Shown in pieces: positions 10,245 through 20,020 of a DNA stretch of 64,000 bases. Numbering within the stretch: position 1 is the first letter of the stretch; every line of letters starts with the position of its first letter. Under the pieces are notes generated by a model, which had not been told where the DNA came from, ran no database searches, and was given only the letters and a program-made list of their open reading frames with translations. The position numbers were made by a program, and so were the translations under genes. This DNA is from Oreohelix idahoensis (lineage: Eukaryota > Mollusca > Gastropoda > Stylommatophora > Oreohelicidae), in contig JAMPIV010015288.1 of the NCBI GenBank assembly GCA_024509875.1, forward strand, positions 1 to 64,000. Direction: 5' to 3'.

Positions 10245-13200
10245 ATTAGAAGAGAAACGATTTCAGCGAGAGGCAGAACAGAAGCAAAGGGAGGCTGAAG
10301 ATAGACTTAAAAAGGAAATGGAAGTTAAACAAAAAGAAATGGAAGAAAAAAGATTAATAGCTGAAAAAGAAATGGAAGTTAAACAAAAAGAAATGCAAGA
10401 AAGAAGATTAATAGCTGAACAAAACACAAAACGACTTCAGCTTGAGATGGAAGAGAATGAAAGAAAACGACAGCATGAACTGAAATTAGCAGAGTCAGAA
10501 TATGAGAGACTTAGGTTAACTCAGGAAGCTAATTCTCAGAGAACTTTTGAAAGCCAAACTTCAACCAGACATGATAATTTTAAGGAAATTCACCTTAAAT
10601 TACCAAAATTTAATCCCCCGTCTGATGACGTGATATTCTTCCTGGATAGGTTTGAGGCCACTTGTGTGTCTTATAACGTGGATAAAGCTCTATACTGTAC
10701 ATATTTATCCAGATTACTTACAGGGGACGCATTAGCAGTTTATCATACCACCAGCATTGGTGAGAAAAATGACTATAATGCTCTTAGAGCGGCACTTCTG
10801 CAAAAATTCCAAATGACAGAAGACCAATATCGATCAAGATTCCATACATTACTACCTCAATCTGGCAGAAATTTTAGTGATTTTCTGTCACAAATACGAC
10901 TAACATTAGAAAGATGGATCGAATTATCCAAAATTGAAAAGTCGTATGAAGGTCTCTTCGATTTACTGATGCGCGATAAGGTACTTTCGTCTGTAAATCC
11001 TACATTTCTCGCATTTTTACACGAACGGAAACCTTTATCTATGAAAGACTTAGAACAGCATGCTAAAAATTTTTGCACTGCTCACCCAAACATGGATCTA
11101 AGTAATGCACAGATTAAGAATGAATTGCCTGTTGCTTTTGCAGCACAACAAAACAATTTTTCACGCAATCGTTCTTTTAGTGCTGACAGATATGTCAATA
11201 AGGGAAATAATGACAATTTTAACAATGGTAATTTTTACAAAGGGAAGCAATTTCAACAATCTGCTCCATTTAATGTTTCTTGGAACCAGGCTCACAGATC
11301 GCGAGATTTTGGTAACAATAATTTTAAAAATAATCAAGGACATTATAATAAACAAAACTGGAGATCAAGATCTCAGGGTCCGCAAAACAAACAATTTTTT
11401 GGAAATAAACCATTTTACCAACATCATAACGATAATTATACAAATTATCGGACTCATCCAAATTTTAACTCTAGCAGAAACTACAATTATGGCAATTTTA
11501 ATGACAAAAATCAAAATCGATCGCGTCGACGAGATAGATCGTTGAGTAATACGAATAGACATTCTAATGTCGCTTTTAGTGATACACAGGCTAACATTGA
11601 ACAGGGTAAAGGAGCTGAAACTCATAATGCTATGTGTTGTTCTCTTGATTGTACCCAAGTCAAAGATTGTTCAGAATGCTCTACTCTTTTCCAGCCCAGG
11701 GCGATCACGACGCTGCGTTGCGGACATACCTTACCTAGTCTACCTGCAGTCTGTACGGCCACTGCTGCGTCAGTACACCAGGGACAGGGCTCTCTTAAGT
11801 TTAACAAGGGATTTGTCAACAATATTTCATGCTCTCTCCTATTTGACTCAGGTTGCAGCACAGTCGGCGTCCGGACTTCGCTGATCAACCCAAGTTGTGC
11901 CACGGGCCGGGTTGTCAAGTGTGTAACGTTTGGTGGCACAATTGAAACATTTGCCACTGCTATTATTGATCTTAATACACCATTTTTTTCAGGAAAGATT
12001 CAAGCTTGTCTCCTTCCGAATCCAATTTGTGATTTAATACTTGGTCGCATACATGGTATTAAAGAGTGTACACCACAGCAAATTGCTGAATGGGAAGAGC
12101 GACATATTCAAACTGCAAATGCAGTAGTTACTAGAGCGCAAGCTACTAATATGTCGCATGATACACCTATGGAACCTACAGTTCATACCACTTGTGATGA
12201 TGATGCTCCTATTTCACGGGAGTTGTTTGCAACATTGCAAAAGAATGATGATTCATTAAAAAAAATTTTTCAGTATGTGAACAAAAAGAATACCAGCAAC
12301 AAACTTGCAAAATCTAGACATGATTTTATACTTAAAAATGGGATTTTGGTTAGAGTAATACGAGAAAAGGATTCATCCTTATGTTCTCAGATTATAGTCC
12401 CATCCTGTATGAGATCTCGTATATTACGACATGCGCATGACTCGCAATGTGCGGGCCATATGGGTTTTTCGCGTACCAAATCCAGAGTGCTTTCGGCATT
12501 CTACTGGCCAGGCGTCCATAAGGACATCACTCTCTATTGTCGGTCCTGTTTGATATGTCAAGAAGTTAAGGTACGGGGTCCATTTCATGCGGCTCCTATT
12601 CAAGCTGCGGACATCCCGATTAGACCATTTGATAAAATGGCTATAGACATTATTGGTCCTATGCTACCATCTGCTAGAGGGCATACGCATATCCTTACGT
12701 GCATTGATATGTGCACTCGCTGGCCTGAAGCCATCCCTCTCAAGAACACTTCATCTGCCAGTGTAGCAGAGGCATTGATGTTAATCTTCTCACGCATTGG
12801 TTTTCCACGGAAAATCTTGTCGGATCATGGGGTTCAGTTCATTTCTGAATCCATGTCTCAAGTTATGAAGACATTAGGTATAGACAGATCTCTAAGTTCT
12901 ATTTATCATCCGATGTCAAATGGGTTAATTGAGCGTCTAAATAGGACACTCAAGCAGTTGTTGGGTAAGATAACTCAAGACCACCCACAAGACTGGGATC
13001 GGGTCCTACCCGCTTGTCTCTTTGCGTATCGCGAAGTACAAAATCAAGCAACGGGGTTTTCTCCATTTCAACTTGTTTTCGGCATGCAACCACGCGGTCC
13101 GATGTCGTTAATCCACGACTTATTGGTTGACGAGAATATTGAAGAGGAAACTCAATCCTCTTATGAGTATGTGATCTCTCTGAGAAAGAGAATCATAGAT

Positions 13201-14616
13201 GCTTGTAGATTAGCTACTGCATCATCCGAACAAGCCAAAGAAAAAGCTCGTCTATTTGCAAACAAATATAGACGTCTTCGCCAGCTTATTCCTGGTGATG
13301 AAGCTTTTGTATTACTCCCTGCGCATAATAATCGTCTTTTAATTACCTGGAGAGGTCCTTTCAGGATCATCTCAAGAATATCCGATGTCGACTACATCGT
13401 TGATGTTAATGGTAAACATAAAACCTTCCACATTAATATGTTGAAGGAATATTACTCACGTCCTGATTATCTACAATCAGTGTTCCAAGCAACTGACGAT
13501 CCTACACCTCCTATTCAACACTATTCTAGTTTGTCAGTCATCCAAGAAGAGGAATCTTCTTTCGATGATGTACAACTACCAATACCAGTTGTACCACTCC
13601 ATTCCACTGAGAAATGGAATGATGTTACTATCTCATCTACTCTTACTGATGATCAACGTCAGCAAGTCTCTAATATTCTACACACGTATGAGGATGTCCT
13701 CACTGACATCCCAGGTCATACGTCAGTCATCCAACATGACATTATTCTGACTGACGATACACCGATTCGAGTTCGCCCATATCCTATTCCTTTACACTTT
13801 CGTGATAAGGTTGATAAGGAATTGGATGAGATGCTTCAATTAAATATAATTGAACCATCTTCATCACCATATTCTTCTTCTATGGTAATCATTAGGAAGA
13901 AGGACAACAATATACGTCTTTGCGTAGATTACAGGAAATTAAACAAAGTTACAAAATTCGATGCGGAACCATTACCTCTTTTAGACGACTTATTAGAGAA
14001 ATTATCTCATGCCACATTCTTTTCGAAATTTGACCTTTCAAAGGGTTATTGGCAAGTGCCATTAACCCCTAAAGCAAAGCCATTCACCGCTTTCTCGACG
14101 CCACGGGGTCTTTTTCAATGGAATTTTATGCCATTCGGTCTAATGAATGCGCCAGCTACCTTTGTACGCATGATGCGCCGCATATTGTCTCATCGTCCCG
14201 ATGTCATTACTTATATAGATGACATCTGTCTTTTCAGTGACTCTTGGGATGAACATATTCAGGGTTTAAAATCTTTACTTTCTACCTTACGGGATTATAA
14301 CTTAACAGCGAAACCTTCAAAGGCTTTTGTCGGTTTTCATGACATCTCATTTCTTGGTCACCGTATAGGTCGCGGTTTAATGTATACAGAAGACAGTAAC
14401 GTCTCTAAAATTTTAAACATCTCAGCACCTAAGACAAAAAAACAAGTGAGGTCGCTCTTAGGACTAATACAGTTCTATTCTAAATTCATCCCTCATTTGT
14501 CTACTATAACTGCACCTCTTTCTTCGTTACTAAAGAAAGGCACATCTAATGTAATAAAGTGGTCGCAGGATCATCAAACGGCTTTAGATTATATAAAACA
14601 ATTTTTTTTCAAATAA
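10228..14616 (+). CDS. Gag-protease-integrase-reverse transcriptase polyprotein
   Basis: A 1,462-residue frame. Residues ~1-110 finish the coiled coil; ~120-300 resemble a retrotransposon capsid domain; ~310-440 are rich in Asn, Arg, Phe and Tyr with no CCHC knuckle. Protease has LFDSG with catalytic Asp540. Integrase follows: zinc-binding H737, H744, C774, C777, then D807, D866 and E902 (35 residues between the last two). RT comes next: FDLSKGYWQ with Asp1269 and YIDD with Asp1331-1332. In most Ty3-type elements integrase comes last; here it is first, as in Gmr1. The ATG at 10228 only follows the frameshift; translation should begin at 9927. The stop at 14614-14616 results from a T-run indel. 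Confidence 0.93.
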   Translation: MRLAAELEEKRFQREAEQKQREAEDRLKKEMEVKQKEMEEKRLIAEKEMEVKQKEMQERRLIAEQNTKRLQLEMEENERKRQHELKLAESEYERLRLTQEANSQRTFESQTSTRHDNFKEIHLKLPKFNPPSDDVIFFLDRFEATCVSYNVDKALYCTYLSRLLTGDALAVYHTTSIGEKNDYNALRAALLQKFQMTEDQYRSRFHTLLPQSGRNFSDFLSQIRLTLERWIELSKIEKSYEGLFDLLMRDKVLSSVNPTFLAFLHERKPLSMKDLEQHAKNFCTAHPNMDLSNAQIKNELPVAFAAQQNNFSRNRSFSADRYVNKGNNDNFNNGNFYKGKQFQQSAPFNVSWNQAHRSRDFGNNNFKNNQGHYNKQNWRSRSQGPQNKQFFGNKPFYQHHNDNYTNYRTHPNFNSSRNYNYGNFNDKNQNRSRRRDRSLSNTNRHSNVAFSDTQANIEQGKGAETHNAMCCSLDCTQVKDCSECSTLFQPRAITTLRCGHTLPSLPAVCTATAASVHQGQGSLKFNKGFVNNISCSLLFDSGCSTVGVRTSLINPSCATGRVVKCVTFGGTIETFATAIIDLNTPFFSGKIQACLLPNPICDLILGRIHGIKECTPQQIAEWEERHIQTANAVVTRAQATNMSHDTPMEPTVHTTCDDDAPISRELFATLQKNDDSLKKIFQYVNKKNTSNKLAKSRHDFILKNGILVRVIREKDSSLCSQIIVPSCMRSRILRHAHDSQCAGHMGFSRTKSRVLSAFYWPGVHKDITLYCRSCLICQEVKVRGPFHAAPIQAADIPIRPFDKMAIDIIGPMLPSARGHTHILTCIDMCTRWPEAIPLKNTSSASVAEALMLIFSRIGFPRKILSDHGVQFISESMSQVMKTLGIDRSLSSIYHPMSNGLIERLNRTLKQLLGKITQDHPQDWDRVLPACLFAYREVQNQATGFSPFQLVFGMQPRGPMSLIHDLLVDENIEEETQSSYEYVISLRKRIIDACRLATASSEQAKEKARLFANKYRRLRQLIPGDEAFVLLPAHNNRLLITWRGPFRIISRISDVDYIVDVNGKHKTFHINMLKEYYSRPDYLQSVFQATDDPTPPIQHYSSLSVIQEEESSFDDVQLPIPVVPLHSTEKWNDVTISSTLTDDQRQQVSNILHTYEDVLTDIPGHTSVIQHDIILTDDTPIRVRPYPIPLHFRDKVDKELDEMLQLNIIEPSSSPYSSSMVIIRKKDNNIRLCVDYRKLNKVTKFDAEPLPLLDDLLEKLSHATFFSKFDLSKGYWQVPLTPKAKPFTAFSTPRGLFQWNFMPFGLMNAPATFVRMMRRILSHRPDVITYIDDICLFSDSWDEHIQGLKSLLSTLRDYNLTAKPSKAFVGFHDISFLGHRIGRGLMYTEDSNVSKILNISAPKTKKQVRSLLGLIQFYSKFIPHLSTITAPLSSLLKKGTSNVIKWSQDHQTALDYIKQFFFK

Positions 14617-14629
14617 GCCTTTTTTAAGG

Positions 14630-15076
14630 TTGCCTAACAAAGATCTCACCTTTGTTCTTCGCAGTGATGCTTCTTCCTACGCTATCGCGGCAGTTTTGAT
14701 GCAGGAATACGGAGGCACCTTATTTCCGGTTATGTACGTATCCAGAAAGCTTACGACGAGCGAGATGAAGTATTCCGTTCTGGACAAAGAGCTCCTCGCT
14801 CTTGTCTGGTCAATCAATAAACTGGATCGTTATCTCCTCGGATCACACTTTGTGGTGGAATCCGACCAGAAAGCTCTTACAGCACTGAACACAGGGAACG
14901 TGAAGTCATCAAAGTCAGCGCGTTACGCTATTGCGCTTCAACCGTTCCATTTTGAGATACGAGCTATTCCTGGAGTACAGAATGTGTTTGCAGACTGTCT
15001 TTCAAGATGCCCTAGTGAACATGTCGAAATTAAACCACTTCCAGATGGTGAAACGTCCTCACAGAAACATGAATAA
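14630..15076 (+). CDS. RNase H domain of the Gmr1-like pol, shifted frame
   Basis: Continues pol after a one-base shift in the eight-T run at about 14604-14611. It shows the Ty3-type RNase H signature: RSDAS with catalytic Asp13, VLDKELLAL (Glu), ESDQKALTAL (Asp) and FADCLSRCP (Asp). RNase H removes RNA template during cDNA synthesis and leaves the polypurine primer. The frame ends soon after the RNase H domain with a short hydrophilic tail, so nothing resembling an integrase or envelope follows. The listed start Met is internal to the polyprotein. Confidence 0.9.
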   Translation: MPNKDLTFVLRSDASSYAIAAVLMQEYGGTLFPVMYVSRKLTTSEMKYSVLDKELLALVWSINKLDRYLLGSHFVVESDQKALTALNTGNVKSSKSARYAIALQPFHFEIRAIPGVQNVFADCLSRCPSEHVEIKPLPDGETSSQKHE

Positions 15077-16072
15077 CTTTGTACATGGTCACTGATTATA
15101 CATCTGTGGAGACTATGTGTAGTTCTGCAGTATTCGTATATATATAACTTTCAGAATATACTTACGTATGGATTATAACATTATTTCTTGTGAAGTAACG
15201 TTTTGTTAGAACGGGAACAGTGATATTAAAGTAACATTTTTTTTTTTAGTATGGAAACATTGGTAAGAGTGACAAATAGACATTCACTATTGTTATGGAA
15301 AGATTACACTACATATCGTGTTCGTAAACGTATTTCAGACATGGTACATTGAGAACATATTCTTGTCGATTTAACTAGTTCTAAAAGAATATTAACAATG
15401 AGTGAAATTGAAATCACTTAGAATAAATTAGTAATTAGTTATTTGTTCATAAATTAAGTACTACTAATTATTATAATTCAATTTAATCAATTTGATTGAT
15501 TATAAATCACACATCTACTAACTTTATTAGTGTTTCGCAATACGTGTATTCACGTATCCCACTACATGATATCTCACTTTTAGATAACTAGTCAAACTTA
15601 CTAGTGTTAGGAAATAGTAAGTGCGTTGCTTCTTAAAGTGTTTAATTATGCTTTGTTTCATTTTGCATGTTGTATTTTAAAATTTTCTGTTTTATTGATT
15701 CTTTTATCATTGATCATCATCAGTGTTGCTGTTCATTTTCATTTTTGAAATCATATGTTTCAAATTTCTTTTAAAAAAATTTGGTTGAATTTTATTATCA
15801 TCTTTTTTTTTTATGGTTTATTTCATTTTCATTTTCAACTTCTTTTTACTTCGAATATTACCACATCGTTCCAAAGTAGGTCGATGGTGGATGTGTGCTT
15901 TAATGCATACTATCATTTAGTTATATTGTTTTCATTTAATATTCTTTTCTTAATATGATATAATTTTATGCATGTCATAAATCTTGTTGTAGTTTTGACT
16001 CACCTCTCTCGAGTAATTAGTTCGAAAAAAATTAATAGAATTAATTTTTTTAAGGGGAGGTAATAAGGGAGC
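15077..16072 (+). other. 3' noncoding region with polypurine tract
   Basis: About 1 kb of AT-rich sequence between the pol stop and the 3' LTR, without long frames. It ends in a purine-rich tract at 16052-16072 (AAGGGGAGGTAATAAGGGAG), directly before the LTR start. This is where a plus-strand primer is expected. Confidence 0.75.
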
Positions 16073-17186
16073 TGTTACGTACATTTATTACCTACGGGGG
16101 TAGTCTTCGGTCCTGCCAAATGTACGCACCAGTTTTATATAGTTATATTATTTGTGCGTTCGATTGATTCACGCACTGACGTGCACAAGCTTGCTGTGTG
16201 AGTTGCTTTGGACGCACGTGTAACCTAGTTGAGTAGTTTGTGACGTCATGATTTGAAGGAAACTCGGACGACTGTTATGTCCGCATGTGTTAATTTTTTA
16301 TTCCTGGCAATGGCATTTTTAAGAAGCATCAGTTGTATTTCGTGATCTATTGGTCTTCATGGCGAACCAATAGTGGAAGTATCAAGTAAGTGTCGCCCCA
16401 TTTCTTATGGCAAGTTTAATTATGTAAATTAAAGTAAGGCCGCTCTATTACTGGTCTAGCGGGAATTATCGGAGATGTTCCTAGAATTGGATCACACGGA
16501 GTCGCTTGCCTTTAAGATCTTTTCGTAGAGGGAGAAATCCATATGTGGAATCAAGTTAATGAATGTATTATCTTCACATGTTTTAATATGCCGTACATGC
16601 TTACAATGCCAAAGTCGTGGCTTGGATACCGAGAGGTTAGCCAACTGAAAGCCTTTACTGTTGTATTATTATATCTGACTTTGTTTGAAAATTATGGATA
16701 TGTACTAACGCTATTTTATGAAGAAATCTGGGAATGCTTAACAAAGTAATATGGAAATTTTGCACCCGTGAGTATGTATCCGTTTGCCATGATAAACGTC
16801 CTGGAAAGAAGGTCAACGGTCGTGACTGAGAAGGATATGTCTGTTATATGGTAATGGAAGTTTTGTAATCCTTAGTCATGGAATATAAGAGAACTTTAAC
16901 TGTTAGAGAATCTACAGGAACTATTAACAGTGATATTAACATTTTGACGTATGATCTTTCGCATCTGTAACTATGATTGTCCTGTTCCCCTTCGTTGGTG
17001 TCCTGGTCAATAAAATCTATGTAAAGTTACCAACGACTCTTGTGCTGCGAATACTTTACAAGATCACACAATTGAAGATACAGTGCTGGCATTTAGTTGG
17101 AAAGACATTGTTGACATTTATTCCATTTTTAACCATTCGCGTTTCTATTCATCACTCATGAAAACGACACCAACAGTGGTGTCCTA
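16073..17186 (+). repeat. 3' LTR of the Gmr1-like element
   Basis: Begins TGTTACGTACATTTATTACC like the 5' LTR, has AATAAA at 17009-17014, and ends at CCTA before the ACCCT duplication. Many differences from the 5' LTR are scattered after the first ~116 bases, for example around 16250-16330 and 16660-16760. Confidence 0.85.
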
Positions 17187-17191
17187 ACCCT
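17187..17191. repeat. Target-site duplication, right (ACCCT)
   Basis: Matches 7759-7763. Confidence 0.7.
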
Positions 17192-17378
17192 TTTTCTTTA
17201 TCCGTTGAATTCTCCGTCCTCATTGTTTTTTGCACATCCCCTTTTTTCTACTCTTTCTAGCTATCATAAATTTTGAGTTCTCACTTTCGTTCCCTTTATC
17301 TGCCACTCTGCATAGTGTCCATCATAAAAAGCCTTTCTATGCCACATTTACATTTTAGCGTTGGGCACAGTAAACCTG

Positions 17379-17640
17379 ACTTTTGAGGTGAAGACAGATG
17401 TACGACAGGGATCCTACTTATCAACCACTTTATTGTTAAGTCATAGACTGGGTGATACGTCAGACAACAGATTGGCAGTCATTAGAGGAATAAGATGGTT
17501 TTAAAAAACTATTTCTTACATTGGAAGATCTGGAATATGCAGATGACATGTTGCACTACTAGCGCATTCACATTTTATCCAGGAAAAAACGTTTTAGCCA
17601 GGGTGGGTCTGAACATCAGTCTAAAAAATGACAGACTTCT
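17379..17640 (+). pseudogene. Decayed RTE-like LINE reverse transcriptase fragment
   Basis: Across several frames the translation recalls the RT core of the LINE at 3031-5340: VRQGS where VRQGC is expected, a decayed RT helix, then LEYADD in place of DFADD, and GLNIS downstream. Stops and shifts make it a relic. It probably belongs with the C-terminal fragment at 17930-18425, from which it is separated by a GT/GC microsatellite. Confidence 0.6.
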
Positions 17641-17712
17641 ACCTCATGTGTTAAAGTTACTCCGGCTTTTCTTTTTCTACAGACTTGTTTCAAAATTGGC
17701 CCTTACTTGGTT

Positions 17713-17760
17713 TGTGTGCGTGTTTGTGTGTGTGTGTGTGTGCGCGCGCGCGCGCACGTG
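17713..17760. repeat. (GT)n(GC)n alternating purine-pyrimidine tract
   Basis: GTGTGTGT passing directly into GCGCGCGCGCGC. Alternating GT and GC runs are the classic sequence type able to form left-handed DNA. Confidence 0.95.
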
Positions 17761-17929
17761 TGGAAAAAAGTCCGTGTCCTAGTGATGACTACTACTTATG
17801 TCTATTTGCTAACGTTAGGCAAGCTAAAGACATCAATGTCACTTTTGTACAAAGCCATTTTAGAACAGCCTTTTTTAGTTTATCAATAACATCTGGAAGT
17901 CCTCGTTTACAGCAGAAACACGGACATTA

Positions 17930-18425
17930 TGATATTATGAAGTGTACTTTCTGTGCTTCTCTAAGGGAGGCATCAGAATGCTGAGAGTACCGAAGAGAAG
18001 GATATATTGAAATTGTCCTCTTTCCACAGAATCTGCTTAAGAAAAATTTCTTCGAATATTTTGGCTCAAATACCATCACCAACCAAGACTGCTCACTCAG
18101 AACAACCAAGGGACATGCACACCATCAAAACTGATCCATACGCTGAAGCTGGGTTGGCCATGTCCTCAGAAAAGACCCTGATGAAGTCACAAGAACAACT
18201 ATTCTATGGACCCCGAAAGGCCTAAAAAAACAAACCCCTGCAGACCCAAGTAAAACAGTCCCAACTGACCGGATGGAACTTAGAAGCTGATATGCAAAGA
18301 GTGGAAAAGAGCTGGGGCACTACACAAGGATGGCTAACTAAAGCAAGGTGGAAGCAGTTTTGTTGCCGCCCTACAAGATGCCACCAGGGTGATGGACAAC
18401 ATTGACTGCTTTAAGGTCGAGCGAC
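17930..18425 (+). pseudogene. Decayed LINE C-terminus (RTE-like family 2)
   Basis: Translation in shifting frames shows a decayed GWLGHVLRKDPDE-like block at about 18150, ILWTPEGK-like sequence at about 18200, and the nucleotide counterpart of the SWGT...AKWNQ tail at about 18300-18360. The 3' UTR (ATGCCACCAGGGTGATGG, then GACTGCTTTAAGGTCG) matches the complement of 5590-5650. It is the same family in the opposite orientation. Confidence 0.7.
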
Positions 18426-18664
18426 TAAAATGGAATCAAAGAGGAAGAATCATCAACTTTTAGGGCTCTTACAGACGAGCGCTTTTCTTGCAAACGCGTT
18501 TCTCGACCTCGACTACCAAGAGGAACGAAAAGTAGAAAAAGTATTTTATGCCTCGGAAATCACGGAGCACGATACCGTGGGTGTCCTGAATACCAACAAA
18601 CAAGGCAAATAATTACAGTGGACATTTGAAAGGGGGTATCGTACAAAGAGGCAAAAAACAGAGT

Positions 18665-18675
18665 GACGGCAAGTA
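18665..18675. repeat. SINE target-site duplication, left
   Basis: GACGGCAAGTA, identical to 18955-18965. Confidence 0.92.
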
Positions 18676-18954
18676 AAGGTAGGTAAAGGAACCCGTTACA
18701 CCCCCATTGAGGCATATTGGGAATATGGTGTTAGGCCCATATTATCTTGACCGTCGGCACACTAGGGGTGATGTGGTCGGCATCACGCCGGCCGCCTTAA
18801 CCTTCCCAGAAGTTGCTCTGGTACCCATTTGGGGCTGGGTCGACCCAGGAGCCGTTTGTGGCCTAAAAAATTCCCACCTCATCTGGGGATCGAACCATAG
18901 ACCACTGCGCTAGGAAGCCAGTGCACTAACCACTATGCTACCGCGGCTCCATTA
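18676..18954 (-). mobile_element. tRNA-derived SINE with 11-bp target duplication
   Basis: On the minus strand the element begins near 18954 with a tRNA-like head: TAGCATAGTGGTTAGTGCAC (A box) and GGTTCGATCCCC (B box), the internal RNA polymerase III promoter. It ends at 18676 in a tail containing CCTTTACC. Perfect copies of GACGGCAAGTA flank it at 18665-18675 and 18955-18965. It needs LINE enzymes to move. The intact duplication implies a fairly recent insertion. Confidence 0.92.
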
Positions 18955-18965
18955 GACGGCAAGTA
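18955..18965. repeat. SINE target-site duplication, right
   Basis: GACGGCAAGTA, identical to 18665-18675. Confidence 0.92.
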
Positions 18966-19500
18966 CTCTAGGTAATAGACGCCAAGACAGCCAAACGGAA
19001 AAGGTCAGACAGCTCACGACTGAGATGAGAGATCTGAAACAACAACTGCAAAAAAGAGAGAGAAAGCAGTCAGCCACACAAAAACAGAGCATCAACTGCC
19101 AGAGGTGAGGAAATCCCTGATAGCTCGGAAAACGCGAAACAATTCATAAACGACATGAAAATAATACACCAAGACATGACAAGAATTCAGCAGACAAGGT
19201 TTTTAAAAGAGTCTTTTTTTAGAAGGTTAAAGATCAGGAAAGCTGTTTAGACGCTGAAAGAACCAAAACGAAACTACTCAAAAGAATAGAGGCAGAAAGA
19301 ATGGCCATTGAAGAAATTACATCTAACACACGAGAAACTAACACGAACGACCAATCAGACGAAGAAGTCATCGAGGAAACGCTAGAAATGCTACTCCCAA
19401 CAATTATAGAAAAAGCGCTATTTCAGATACAGGAGAAAAGGAAGACACAAGAAACAGAAACGCACAAAACCACTCAAGCCAGACAGTGAAGCAGGATATG

Positions 19501-20020
19501 AAATACACTATGGAACACGCCACGGCAACATGAACAGACAAACAACGAAGAGAATCCAGACAGTCAGCTGGTGGTCCTTTTTAGGACCAGTCCTTTTCAG
19601 GACTAACAACCGGCCAGCATAGAAGAACCTAACACACAATATACTCCAGTTATAACCTCTTTGGTTGAACAGATTATGCCGTTTCGTGTCGATGATCTTG
19701 GAAAAGATCGACGAAAGAACGAACGAACGAAGTCTGTAAACAGTAAATAAATAAATATAGGTAATTAACTTTGGTCACTCTTTTGGACAGAAAGAAAAAC
19801 ACCAGACAACAGAAAAAAAAATATAATAGGCTTACTGGGAATCGAATTGAGGACCATTCAAACGGTGCCATCACCTTGGTGTGAAAGAATCGAGAAAGGA
19901 CTTATGGTAAATTTTGCATCCCTGTGTATTCTATCACAATTTACTTTCACAGCAAGGCGGGGCACTGTTTAGATGGTCCTCAGTTCAATTCCCGGTATTA
20001 TTCATTTTTCATTAATCTTA
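19501..20020. other. Unassigned region with a short GAAC tail
   Basis: Contains GAAAGAACGAACGAACGAAG at about 19714-19733 followed by AAATAAATAAATA. This resembles the GAAC tail of the CR1-like LINE at 411, but no recognisable 3' UTR is attached. Otherwise nothing recognisable. Confidence 0.45.

Larger units (their letters stand above)
7764..17186 (+). mobile_element. Complete Gmr1-like (Ty3-type) LTR retrotransposon
   Basis: About 9.4 kb between ACCCT duplications: 5' LTR 7764-8888, leader 8889-9926, gag/pol 9927-15076, noncoding tail with polypurine tract, and 3' LTR 16073-17186. The domains are Ty3/gypsy-like in sequence, but integrase precedes RT and RNase H, the order known from Gmr1 elements. 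No envelope-like frame is seen after RNase H. Two one-base homopolymer shifts interrupt gag and pol; otherwise every catalytic residue I looked for is present. The LTRs differ clearly beyond their first ~116 bases, which is odd beside such well-kept reading frames. Confidence 0.9.
18426..19500 (+). pseudogene. Possible LINE ORF1-like coiled-coil relic, split by a SINE
   Basis: Around 18430-18612 a frame reads ...VFYASEITEHDTVGVLN..., and further down (about 18990-19490) frames are rich in Glu, Lys, Gln and Arg with heptad-like spacing, e.g. EEVIEETLEMLLPTIIEKAL. This general make-up recalls ORF1 proteins of some LINEs, but I cannot name the family. It is broken by stops and by a SINE at 18676-18954. 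It could also be an unrelated coiled-coil relic. Confidence 0.35.

Noticed and set aside
11105..11545. Ile/Thr-rich 146-codon frame overlapping gag
   Set aside because: A shadow of the Asn-rich gag segment in another frame.
15077..16072. Envelope gene after RNase H
   Set aside because: No frame of useful length and no hydrophobic or signal segments beyond short T-rich chance frames.
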